Source of the DNA: DATLGB01 sp038318085
GTDB lineage: Bacteria; Actinomycetota; Thermoleophilia; Solirubrobacterales; Solirubrobacteraceae
Assembly (NCBI GenBank): GCA_038318085.1
Contig: JBBQBV010000006.1
Span: forward strand, 1-52,746
Length of the DNA: 52,746 nt
Reading direction: 5' to 3'
The translations under genes and the position numbers were made by a program. Under the pieces are notes generated by a model that was given only the letters and a program-made list of their open reading frames with translations, searched no databases and was not told the origin of the DNA. Below are positions 1 through 6,580 of the stretch, piece after piece (the first letter of the stretch is position 1; each line of letters begins with the position of its first letter).

Positions 1-380
1 CGGACGCCGTCGAGCTGCTCGGCCTGCTCGAGCTCAAGCGCACGGCGGCTGCGCAGCTCGCGCGCTCGCCGCGGCTGCGGGTGCCTGCGCGCCAGGAGCG
101 CGAGCACGTCTCCGAGCTCGAGGCGGCCATCCAGGCGCGTAACGGCCTGCTGCCCGGTCCGGACGAGGGCCCCGTGGGCGCCCGTCGCCTCACGGCCGCG
201 ATCGAGGTGGAGCAGCGGGTCCTGGCCGCGCTGCTGCACGCCCTGGCGCGCGTGCGCGACCGCGACCTGCGCCTGCTGCTCGGCGCCATGTTCGCCACCG
301 ACGCCGAGCACCTCGCCTTCATCCGCGGACTCGCCGGCGATCCGCCGGTCCCGCATGCGTTCGTGATGGGCGTCGCATGA
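1..380 (+). CDS. Ferritin-like domain protein, 5'-truncated by window edge
   Basis: The reading frame is already open at the left edge (first full codon at base 3), so only the C-terminal ~125 residues are visible. The GTG at 81 is probably internal, because helical coding sequence continues upstream of it. The visible part is all-helical with EREH (start of one helix) and DAEH (a later helix), a spacing typical of ferritin-like four-helix bundles. It overlaps the next gene by four bases (ATGA at 377-380) and that product has the same fold type, so the two are probably cotranscribed and may act together. Whether metal is bound cannot be judged from this fragment. Confidence 0.6.
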   Translation, partial: DAVELLGLLELKRTAAAQLARSPRLRVPARQEREHVSELEAAIQARNGLLPGPDEGPVGARRLTAAIEVEQRVLAALLHALARVRDRDLRLLLGAMFATDAEHLAFIRGLAGDPPVPHAFVMGVA

Positions 381-940
381 CCGCCGCCGTCACCCGCCGG
401 CGGGCGCTGGCCATCGCGGCGGCCGCGCCGCTGGCCCTGCGCATGGCCACGCCGGCCGCGGCCGGCGTGGGCGCGGACGCCGCGGTCATCTCCGAGCTGC
501 TGCGCGCCGAGCTGGTGATGCAGAGGAGCTACGAGCTCAGCTCCGATCGCGGCCCCGGCCGGGTCCGCGCGCTGGCGCGGCACTTCCGGGCCCACGAGGT
601 CGAGCACACCGCCGCGCTCGCGCAGGCGCTCGAGGCCCTCGGCGCGCGCGGGGTATCGCCGCCGCGATCCCTCGCCGACGTCGACGAGGCCGCGCAGTCG
701 CTGGGGATCACCTCGCGGTTGGGGCAGGCTCGCTCGGCGCGCGACCGGCTCCTCTTCCTGCTCGGGCTCGAGGAGACGGTCGTGGGCCTGATGCACTCCG
801 CCCTCGGTCGCCTCGGCGACGACAAGCTCCTGCAGACCACCACCACCATCCTCGGCTGCCAGGCGCAGCACCTCGTGGTCCTGCGCCTGACGCTGGGGCG
901 GGCGCCGCTGCCGAGCGCTCTTGACACTGGACGCTCCTGA
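377..940 (+). CDS. Exported ferritin-like domain protein with Tat-type signal
   Basis: 187 residues. The N-terminus has a TRRRAL twin-arginine motif followed by an Ala/Leu-rich stretch and an AAAG cleavage-like region near residue 30, which suggests Tat export. The remainder is helical, with E/H pairs (EVEH around residue 75, GLEE near 130, QAQH near 165) resembling bacterial ferritin-like families of the DUF4439/ferritin_2 type. The ATG overlaps the upstream stop as ATGA, indicating translational coupling to a second ferritin-like gene. tatA follows 19 bp downstream, which fits a Tat substrate. Substrate and metal content are unknown. Confidence 0.65.
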   Translation: MTAAVTRRRALAIAAAAPLALRMATPAAAGVGADAAVISELLRAELVMQRSYELSSDRGPGRVRALARHFRAHEVEHTAALAQALEALGARGVSPPRSLADVDEAAQSLGITSRLGQARSARDRLLFLLGLEETVVGLMHSALGRLGDDKLLQTTTTILGCQAQHLVVLRLTLGRAPLPSALDTGRS

Positions 941-953
941 CACCGTCTACTCT
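921..953 (+). promoter_or_regulatory. Candidate tatA promoter (leaderless layout)
   Basis: TACTCT at 948-953 ends 6 bases before the tatA ATG at 960, so transcription would start at or next to the start codon. A perfect TTGACA lies at 921-926, but the 21-bp spacer is longer than usual, so the -35 assignment is doubtful. The element overlaps the end of the upstream ferritin-like gene. Confidence 0.4.
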
Positions 954-959
954 GGGGTC

Positions 960-1235
960 ATGCCCAACATCGGCGTTCCGGAGCTGCTCATCGTGCTCGT
1001 CATCGCCCTGATCGTGCTCGGGCCGAAGAAGCTGCCGGAGGTGGGCCGCTCGCTCGGCAGAGGCATGCGCGAGTTCAAGGACTCGATCTCCGGCATGACG
1101 GAGACCGACGACGACGACGACACGCCGGCGCTCACCGCCCCGAGCCCGAGCCCGAGCCCGAGCCCGACGACGACGGCGAGCAGCACCCCCTCCAGCACCA
1201 CCAGTCCCGCCGAGCAGCAGTCGACGCCCTCCTGA
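960..1235 (+). CDS. tatA: Sec-independent translocase subunit TatA/TatE family
   Basis: 91 residues. An N-terminal membrane helix (about residues 5-21, ELLIVLVIALIVLG) is followed by the family's hinge and amphipathic helix (GPKKLPEVGRSLGRGMREF), which is diagnostic for TatA. TatA oligomers form the transport element of the twin-arginine translocase in the cytoplasmic membrane. The C-terminal tail is unusual: an acidic TDDDDD run and then a Ser-Pro dipeptide repeat encoded by a tandem hexanucleotide. I chose the ATG at 960 because it immediately precedes the hydrophobic helix; the TTG at 921 would add 13 unconserved residues. tatB and tatC are not in the window. Confidence 0.92.
   Translation: MPNIGVPELLIVLVIALIVLGPKKLPEVGRSLGRGMREFKDSISGMTETDDDDDTPALTAPSPSPSPSPTTTASSTPSSTTSPAEQQSTPS
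1139..1168 (+). repeat. Tandem hexanucleotide repeat inside tatA
   Basis: About five copies of the unit agcccg encode a Ser-Pro repeat in the TatA tail. A six-base unit keeps the frame if copies are gained or lost, so length variation between strains is expected without inactivation. Confidence 0.7.
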
Positions 1236-1639
1236 GCACGCTGCGCATCGATCGCCGGCTCCGCGACGAGTTGATCGCCCATGCGCTCGAGGATGCTCCG
1301 GACGAGTGCTGCGGGATGATCGCCGCGCGCGAGGGCGAGGCGGTCGCGGTGCACCGGATGCGCAACGTCGCCGTCAACCCGCCACGCGCGTACGAGATGG
1401 ACGGCATGGAGCAGTACCGCGTCCAGACCGCGATCGAGGACGCAGGCCTCGACCTCGGCGCGATCTACCACTCCCACACCAAGACGGCGCCCAAGCCCTC
1501 CGAGACCGACGTCAACCTCGCCTTCTATCCCGACTCGCTGTACGTGATCGTCGGCGTTCAGGACCGCGAGGCGCCCGAGGTACGCGCGTTTGAGATCGTC
1601 GACGAGCAGGTCTTCGAGGCCGAGCTCGAGGTGCTCTGA
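1232..1639 (+). CDS. JAMM/MPN-domain metalloprotease (Mov34 family)
   Basis: About 135 residues from the proposed start. The zinc-binding JAMM signature is complete: HSH, seven residues, then SETD (around residues 80-94), preceded by the conserved DECCG. Bacterial stand-alone members act as isopeptidases or in sulfur-carrier processing. Start choice is the oddity. The first ATG/GTG/TTG is TTG 1271, which would drop residues LRIDRRLRDE that match the usual N-terminal strand and helix of the family. An in-frame CTG at 1232-1234 overlaps the tatA stop (CTGA), and another CTG lies at 1241. The stop overlaps the next start (TGATG). No ThiS/MoaD-like or cysteine synthase partner is nearby. Confidence 0.85.
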   Translation: MSTLRIDRRLRDELIAHALEDAPDECCGMIAAREGEAVAVHRMRNVAVNPPRAYEMDGMEQYRVQTAIEDAGLDLGAIYHSHTKTAPKPSETDVNLAFYPDSLYVIVGVQDREAPEVRAFEIVDEQVFEAELEVL

Positions 1640-2136
1640 TGGCCGCGCTCGTGTGCCCGGGGTGCGGACACACGAGCGACGCGGAGGCGGAGCGCTTCTG
1701 CCCGCGGTGCGGCATGCCGTTCACGCTCGCTCCCGTGCCCGTCGCCCCGATGACCGAGCGCCAACAGCGCGCTCGCAAGGTCTCCCCGCAGTACGGCGAG
1801 GGCCGCCTCGTGAAGGTCGGCTGGGCGCGCAACCAGGCCGAGGCCGAGCTGCTCTCCGGGATGCTGCTCGAGGAGGGCATCCCGAGCGTCGCCCGGCGCT
1901 CCGGCGGCTTCGACGTCCCGGACTTCCTCGCCGCGGGCCCGCGGGACATCCTCGTCGCCGCCTCGGGTGTCGACGTTGCCCGCGACCTGCTCGGCTCGGG
2001 CACCGACGTGCGCCCCGAGGCCGAGCGGATGCCCCGCGAGCCGCCGGCGCCTTGGATCCGGGCGCTGGCGCTCGTGATGGTGCTCGTCACCGTGGCGCTC
2101 GTGGCGGCGGGGGTCGTCAGCGCGCTCGTGTCGTAG
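1639..2136 (+). CDS. Zinc-ribbon, DUF2007-like membrane protein
   Basis: 165 residues in three parts. Residues 6-25 hold two CxxC pairs (CPGC and CPRC), a zinc ribbon. Residues ~55-115 resemble DUF2007, a putative signal-transducing domain (AEAELLSGMLLEEGIPS followed by ILVAASGVDVARDLL). A single C-terminal membrane helix (~140-163) would anchor the protein with the rest in the cytoplasm. The ATG shares one base with the upstream stop (TGATG), so it is coupled to the JAMM protease gene. Exact function is unknown. Confidence 0.7.
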   Translation: MAALVCPGCGHTSDAEAERFCPRCGMPFTLAPVPVAPMTERQQRARKVSPQYGEGRLVKVGWARNQAEAELLSGMLLEEGIPSVARRSGGFDVPDFLAAGPRDILVAASGVDVARDLLGSGTDVRPEAERMPREPPAPWIRALALVMVLVTVALVAAGVVSALVS

Positions 2137-2188
2137 GCCGAGGGTCGCGGGGCGTCTACCGCTGGCTGGGTGGGGGCGCCGCGGGCAG

Positions 2189-2233
2189 GGTGGCTGCCCA
2201 AATGTGCCCAGGAGACACATTTCAGCAGCCACC
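2189..2233. terminator. Large interrupted palindrome between convergent genes
   Basis: Two nested inverted repeats: GGTGGCTG (2189-2196) pairs with CAGCCACC (2226-2233), and inside it AAATGTG (2200-2206) pairs with CACATTT (2216-2222), with three-base internal loops on each side and a nine-base apical loop. It sits between the 3' ends of two convergent genes, so a bidirectional terminator is the simplest reading. There is no long T-run. The rest of the 129-bp gap shows nothing else. Confidence 0.55.
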
Positions 2234-2265
2234 ACAGTCCGGCCCCCGCCTCTACCAGCCGCAGT

Positions 2266-3054
2266 TCACTTCACGCGCCCATCGCGGCGCGGCGGCTGGC
2301 GGCCCTCGGCCATCCGGGCCAGGTGCGCGTGCCACGTGCCCTCCGTGTGGCGCAGGGCGCGCCCGTGGAACGCGTGCTCCAGCGCCCGGCGGGGGGAGTC
2401 GGCGCCGCGGCCGCCGCGGGCCAGCGCGACGCCGGCGGCGTCGCCCTCCTCGCGGCAGAGGAGGTCGAAGACGGACCCTCCGAGCAGCGGCGCGTCGGCG
2501 CGGGAGGGCGGGAAGGTCGGTGGCGAGCCCTCGCGCAGGCGGCGGGCGACGAGCGGACGGGCGTAGGCGACCTGGCCGGAGAAGTACTGGGCGGCACCCT
2601 CGAGCAGCCACGCCCAGCGGCCGTAGCGCGAGAGGAAGCCGACGCCCCTCGGCGCCTTGAAGCGCGCGTTGCTCTCGGCCACCACGCGCCGGGCCAGCAG
2701 GGCGGTGGGTGCGAGCATCAGCATCTCCAGCGAGCCCTCGACGTTGGAGGCGCGCCGGGCCAGGACGCGCGGGGCGAGCACGTGCAGGTCGCGCTCCCCC
2801 GCCCAGCCGACGACGTAGCGGCGGCCCGCCTGCGTGGTCATCCGCCGCTGGAGCGGCAGCAGCGGCGCGGCGGCGTCGAGCTGGGCCTCGGTCCCGTGCA
2901 GCACCACCGCGAGCTCGCCGACGCTGACCGCGAAGAGCCGCTCGAGCCGCGTACGGGCACCCTCCAGGGCACGCAGGATCTGCTCGGCGTCCGCCGCGTC
3001 GCGCTCGTCATGGCGGGCGACGAAGGTGTCGGACTCCGTCTGGAGCCAGGTCAC
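2266..3054 (-). CDS. Gluzincin-like (peptidase-MA-type) protein lacking HExxH
   Basis: 262 residues, GTG start nine bases after the DUF1152 stop. The central part, WAWLLEGAAQYFSG around residues 147-160, resembles the WLxEGxAxY segment that supplies the third zinc ligand in M1/M61-like gluzincin peptidases. The preceding helix, where HExxH should be, reads RRVVAESNARF, so both histidines are missing. The protein may be a non-catalytic relative or simply share the helix pair. No signal peptide or membrane helix is evident. It is probably cotranscribed with the DUF1152 and DUF1802 genes. Treat the family link as tentative. Confidence 0.5.
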   Translation of the reverse strand: MTWLQTESDTFVARHDERDAADAEQILRALEGARTRLERLFAVSVGELAVVLHGTEAQLDAAAPLLPLQRRMTTQAGRRYVVGWAGERDLHVLAPRVLARRASNVEGSLEMLMLAPTALLARRVVAESNARFKAPRGVGFLSRYGRWAWLLEGAAQYFSGQVAYARPLVARRLREGSPPTFPPSRADAPLLGGSVFDLLCREEGDAAGVALARGGRGADSPRRALEHAFHGRALRHTEGTWHAHLARMAEGRQPPRRDGRVK

Positions 3055-3063
3055 AGAGCGCCG

Positions 3064-3996
3064 CTACCCGGCGGCGGACTCGCGCTCGTAGGCGAGCTCC
3101 GTGCGGATGCCCATGGCCCCGATGATGGCATCGGCCTCGGTCAGCGACCTGGCGCCGGCCACCGCCGCCGCCAGCCGCGCCGGACCGGCGAGGGCGACGG
3201 CGGGGTCATAGAAGAAGGCGAGCGCGCCGACGGGGGACAGCTCGACCCGCCGATGGCCTCCGCGGATCGCCGTCTCGCCGATGGCGCCGCGCGCGCAGTG
3301 CACGGCCATGGCGCTCGCCTCCGTGGGAACCGCCTGGATCGCGGCCTCCAGGCGCCCGGCGCCCTCTGGGGTGAGGCCCCAGGCGCCGAGCAGGCCGCCC
3401 GCGCGGGCCAGCTCGGCGAGGCGCTCGAGCACCTCGGCCGGGCGCAGCTCGCCGTCGCAGCCCGCGCCGAAGACGACCCCGACCGACCGCGTGGCCATGA
3501 AGCGCGAGGCGGCGAGCATGACCGAGTCGCACAGCGGGCTCGCCAGGCCGGCCTCGTCGCCGTGGGCGAGGACGTCACCGCCGACGTCGACGAGGGCCAC
3601 GAGGTCGCAGCCGAGCGCCTCCGCGGCGGCGTCGAGGGTGGTGGCGACCGCGCGTGGACCGCCATGCGGGTCCACGAGCACGACGGACTCGCCGATCACG
3701 CGCGCCAGGTTGGACTCCGCGAAGAGAAAGCCGCCCGGCCCGCGGGTGTCCTGCGTCGCCAGGACCGCGCCCGCCACGAGCGGCTCGGCGCCCTCGATCT
3801 CCGCCAGCCGGCGGGGCCCTGGGAGCGGATCGATCGGCCGGCGCTCCCAGGTCACGCCGCCCGTGCGGCCGGCGAGCCCCGCGGCCCGGGCGAGGTCGGA
3901 GATCGCGAGCGCGCCGACGCAGTCGCCGCCTCCGCCGATGCCCACCGCGAGCAGCGACCGCGCCTGGCCGAAGAACGGAAGGAGCGTAGGGGTCAG
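3064..3996 (-). CDS. DUF1152 family protein
   Basis: About 310 residues from the proposed start. The N-terminus LLPFFGQARSLLAVGIGGGGD corresponds to the LPFF...ARxVLxxGxGGGxD opening of DUF1152 proteins, whose glycine-rich loop suggests nucleotide binding. No ATG, GTG or TTG exists in frame before this region; the first GTG encodes Val inside the AVGIGGGG loop. An in-frame CTG at 3996-3994 overlaps the stop of the upstream DUF1802 gene (CTGA, four bases) and gives a full-length product. Biochemical function is unknown. Confidence 0.75.
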   Translation of the reverse strand: MTPTLLPFFGQARSLLAVGIGGGGDCVGALAISDLARAAGLAGRTGGVTWERRPIDPLPGPRRLAEIEGAEPLVAGAVLATQDTRGPGGFLFAESNLARVIGESVVLVDPHGGPRAVATTLDAAAEALGCDLVALVDVGGDVLAHGDEAGLASPLCDSVMLAASRFMATRSVGVVFGAGCDGELRPAEVLERLAELARAGGLLGAWGLTPEGAGRLEAAIQAVPTEASAMAVHCARGAIGETAIRGGHRRVELSPVGALAFFYDPAVALAGPARLAAAVAGARSLTEADAIIGAMGIRTELAYERESAAG

Positions 3997-4637
3997 GCGA
4001 AGGCCGGCACGGCGACCGGCGTGCCGTTGGCGTCGGCGACGCGGCCGATCTCCTCGGAGGCCCGCTCGAACTCCTCGTCGGAGAGCACGGGGGTGCCCTC
4101 GAACGGCAGGTCGCGGGTGATCTCCAAGAACGAGCGGCAGCCGCCGAAGTCGTCGCGCACCTTGACGGTGACCGGACGCGGGATCCGGTAGGTCCGCAGC
4201 AGCACGACGTTGAGCGGGTGGCGGCGCTTCCAGGACAGCCGCTTCTCGGCGTAGTCCGTGGTCCAGACGTAGTACGGGGACAGCGCCTCGATCGCTCGGC
4301 GGTCGGTGACCGTCCAGGCGCCGGCGACCTCGGCCCAGGCGCGGATGCGCACGCGATCTGGCTGCGCGATGCCGCCGTCGGCGGTCAGGGCCCAGGCAGG
4401 CGCCTCGCCGTCGGCCCACACCCCCTCCTCGAGGGCGCGCCGGAGCTCCGGCTGGTGGGACTCGCGCACGAGGTCGTTGCGCTGGTGATCGAACGTCGGA
4501 TACAGAAAGAACCGATGGTGCTCGAGCTCGAACTGCTTTGTGGGCTCGTGCACTCCACCCTTGCGCAGGGTGACGAGCTGCTCGCCTTCGGCGAGTGCGC
4601 GCACGGTGACAGCCCATTCCTTGAAGGCGATTGGCAT
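3993..4637 (-). CDS. DUF1802 family protein
   Basis: 214 residues, beginning MPIAFKEWAVTV, with LRKGGVHE shortly after and an FLYPTFDHQ motif near residue 45, all typical of DUF1802. I preferred ATG 4637 over upstream starts because family homology begins there. The 3' end overlaps the DUF1152 gene by four bases. DUF1802 has no assigned activity. It is the first gene of a three-gene minus-strand group fed by the promoter candidate at 4715-4742. Confidence 0.75.
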   Translation of the reverse strand: MPIAFKEWAVTVRALAEGEQLVTLRKGGVHEPTKQFELEHHRFFLYPTFDHQRNDLVRESHQPELRRALEEGVWADGEAPAWALTADGGIAQPDRVRIRAWAEVAGAWTVTDRRAIEALSPYYVWTTDYAEKRLSWKRRHPLNVVLLRTYRIPRPVTVKVRDDFGGCRSFLEITRDLPFEGTPVLSDEEFERASEEIGRVADANGTPVAVPAFA

Positions 4638-4714
4638 AGAGAAGGGGGGTAGGCGTGTGGCCTGCAAGAAACGCTCCGCCGGTCACCCGACCAGGACTCC
4701 GGAGCGAGGGTCAC

Positions 4715-4742
4715 ATACTAAGCACAAGCTCCTGAAATACAA
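4715..4742 (-). promoter_or_regulatory. Candidate promoter for the DUF1802-DUF1152 group
   Basis: On the minus strand TTGTAT (4742-4737) and TAGTAT (4720-4715) are separated by 16 bp, in the most AT-rich stretch of the window (gap 4638-4812). The leader to the DUF1802 ATG would be about 70 nt. The match to consensus is partial. Confidence 0.35.
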
Positions 4743-4812
4743 AACTTCCCTGCGTATCGGCGGTTTTCTGAGAATGACGCTGTGTCAGTAGAGGGGCGGA
4801 GCCGCGCCGGCA

Positions 4813-5700
4813 TCAGAGATCGACGCCGGCGAAGGCCTCGAGCACCTCCGCAACGGCAGCGAAGTCGGCGCCGCCGAGGCCCCGGCCCATGGCCGCGACG
4901 TACTGGTCGCGGGCCGCGGCGGCGGCGGGAAACGGGACGCCGGCGGCCTGGCTCTCCTCGAGGCAGAGCCGGACGTCCTTGAGCATGTGCTCGAGCTTGA
5001 AGAGCGTCGTGTAGTCGTGCTCGCGCATCGGCCCCGCCTTGAGCGCGAGCATGGCCGAAGCGCCCGAGCCGGCGCCCATGACCTGCACGAGAGCGTCCAG
5101 GTCGACGCCCGCGGCCTTGCCGACGATCAGCGCCTGGGCGACGACCGACGCGTTGATCGCCGCGGTCGAGTTGTTGATCAGCTTGACCATCTCGCCCTGG
5201 CCGAGGGCGCCGACGTGGACGACCAGTGCCCCCATGGCCTCCAGCAGGGGCCGCACGCGCTCGACGTCCTCGGCGGCCCCTCCGGCCATGATCGTCAGCG
5301 TGCCGTCGGCCGCCTTCGGCGCCGAGCCGGTCACGGGCGCGTCGACCATCCGCACGCCGCGCTCGGCCAGTCGCTCGCCGATCGCCCGGGTCTGCGACGG
5401 CGCGATCGTCGACATGTCCACGAACACCGCCCCGTCGCGGGCGCCGTGCACGGCCCCGTCGGGCTCGGCGAGCAGCACCGAGGCGACCTGGTCGCCGTCG
5501 ACGACCATCGAGATCACGACGTTGGCCGACGCGGCGGCCTCGCGCGGCGTGGCCGCGACGTTCGCCCCGTGCTCGGCGGCCCAGTCGTCGGCCTTGGAGC
5601 GGGTCCGGTTGTAGACCGTGAGGTCGTGGCCGGCCCTGACCAGGTGGACGGCCTGCCGGGATCCCATGATCCCGAGGCCGAGGAAGGCGACGTCGGTCAC
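4813..5700 (-). CDS. 3-hydroxyisobutyrate dehydrogenase-like NAD(P)-dependent oxidoreductase
   Basis: 295 residues. An N-terminal Rossmann motif FLGLGIMGSRQA (residues 5-16), substrate-binding DAPVTGS (~120), and GQGEMVKLINN (~168), which carries the catalytic lysine, place it in the beta-hydroxyacid dehydrogenase family. Members oxidise 3-hydroxyisobutyrate or reduce tartronate/succinic semialdehydes, and the exact substrate is not decidable here. GTG start overlaps the stop of the alpha/beta hydrolase gene (GTGA at 5700-5697). It is the last gene of the hydantoinase operon, so it may process a hydroxy acid released by that pathway (inference). Confidence 0.85.
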   Translation of the reverse strand: MTDVAFLGLGIMGSRQAVHLVRAGHDLTVYNRTRSKADDWAAEHGANVAATPREAAASANVVISMVVDGDQVASVLLAEPDGAVHGARDGAVFVDMSTIAPSQTRAIGERLAERGVRMVDAPVTGSAPKAADGTLTIMAGGAAEDVERVRPLLEAMGALVVHVGALGQGEMVKLINNSTAAINASVVAQALIVGKAAGVDLDALVQVMGAGSGASAMLALKAGPMREHDYTTLFKLEHMLKDVRLCLEESQAAGVPFPAAAAARDQYVAAMGRGLGGADFAAVAEVLEAFAGVDL

Positions 5701-6569
5701 CGCTCGAGTATGAGGTCCAGTACGCGCTCGGGCCGCTCCTCGGGCAGGAAGTGCCCGGTGTTCTCGACGACGAGGGTACGGAGGTTCGGGACGTGCGCCT
5801 CGGCGCCCGCCAGCCGCGCGGGCGTGACGACAGGGTCCAGCGCGCCCGTCGCCGCGACGACCGGGATCTCGACGCGCCGGTTGGCGTAGCGGCCGCCGGC
5901 CATCGCCGGCAGCTCGCGGGTCAGGAAGGTGCGGTACAGCGCGGAGGCGGCGCGGGCGTGGTCGGCGCGGGTGAACGCCGCGGCGTACAGGCGCAGGTCC
6001 TCGTCGCTGAAGCGGTGGTCGGGGCCGGAGCCCTCCCGCAGGAGCGCGCGCACCGCCGCAGGCGCCCGGCGCAGCAGGGCCGGCCCGAGCCCGGGCGTGG
6101 CGATCGGCAGCTGGTAGCTGGTCTTCAGCGTGCTCTTGAGGTCGCGGTCCGGCTTGAACCAGGGGTGCACGATGCTCAGGGGGACGAGGCGCTCGAGGCG
6201 CTCGGGCGCGCGCACGGCCGTCAGCCAGCCGACGAAGCCGCCCCAGTCATGGCCGACCAGCACGCACCTGTCGATCTCCAGCACGTCCAGCAGGCGCACG
6301 ACATCGTCCGCCAGGCCCATCTTGGAGTAGTTGCCGGGCGGGGCGTCGCTCCAGCCGAAGCCGCGCAGGTCCGGAACATAGACGCGGTGCGCGCTGGCGA
6401 GCTCGGGGATGATCCGGCGCCATGCCCACCAGTGCTGCGGCCAGCCGTGCAGCAGGACGATCGGCGGCGCGTCGGGCTCGCCGGCGGTCGCGACGTGCCA
6501 GCGGGCGCGGTCGACCCGCACGTCGATGTGGACGACGCCGCTCAGCGGCGGTGGCGAGGAGGGGAACAT
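5697..6569 (-). CDS. Alpha/beta hydrolase, epoxide hydrolase-like
   Basis: 290 residues. The oxyanion motif HGWP (~residue 41) and the nucleophile elbow GHDWGG (Asp nucleophile, ~residue 109) are the signature of epoxide hydrolases and haloalkane dehalogenases rather than Ser esterases. The C-terminal NTGHFLPEE provides the catalytic histidine, and DPVV (~235) may provide the acid. A cap domain lies between. No signal peptide. It starts 11 bp after hyuB and overlaps the next gene by four bases, so it belongs to the same operon. Actual substrate unknown. Confidence 0.82.
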   Translation of the reverse strand: MFPSSPPPLSGVVHIDVRVDRARWHVATAGEPDAPPIVLLHGWPQHWWAWRRIIPELASAHRVYVPDLRGFGWSDAPPGNYSKMGLADDVVRLLDVLEIDRCVLVGHDWGGFVGWLTAVRAPERLERLVPLSIVHPWFKPDRDLKSTLKTSYQLPIATPGLGPALLRRAPAAVRALLREGSGPDHRFSDEDLRLYAAAFTRADHARAASALYRTFLTRELPAMAGGRYANRRVEIPVVAATGALDPVVTPARLAGAEAHVPNLRTLVVENTGHFLPEERPERVLDLILER

Positions 6570-6580
6570 CGCGCGGAAAG

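Noticed and set aside
921..926. TTGACA as the tatA -35 element
   Set aside because: Spacing to TACTCT is 21 bp; the hexamer also lies in the preceding coding frame, so it may be chance.
2170..4191. Plus-strand frame of 673 codons
   Set aside because: Antisense to three minus-strand genes that have clear family motifs (DUF1152, DUF1802).
3064..4686. Single 540-residue protein from GTG 4686
   Set aside because: The first ~230 codons are the wrong frame of the DUF1802 gene; DUF1152 homology begins only near 3996.
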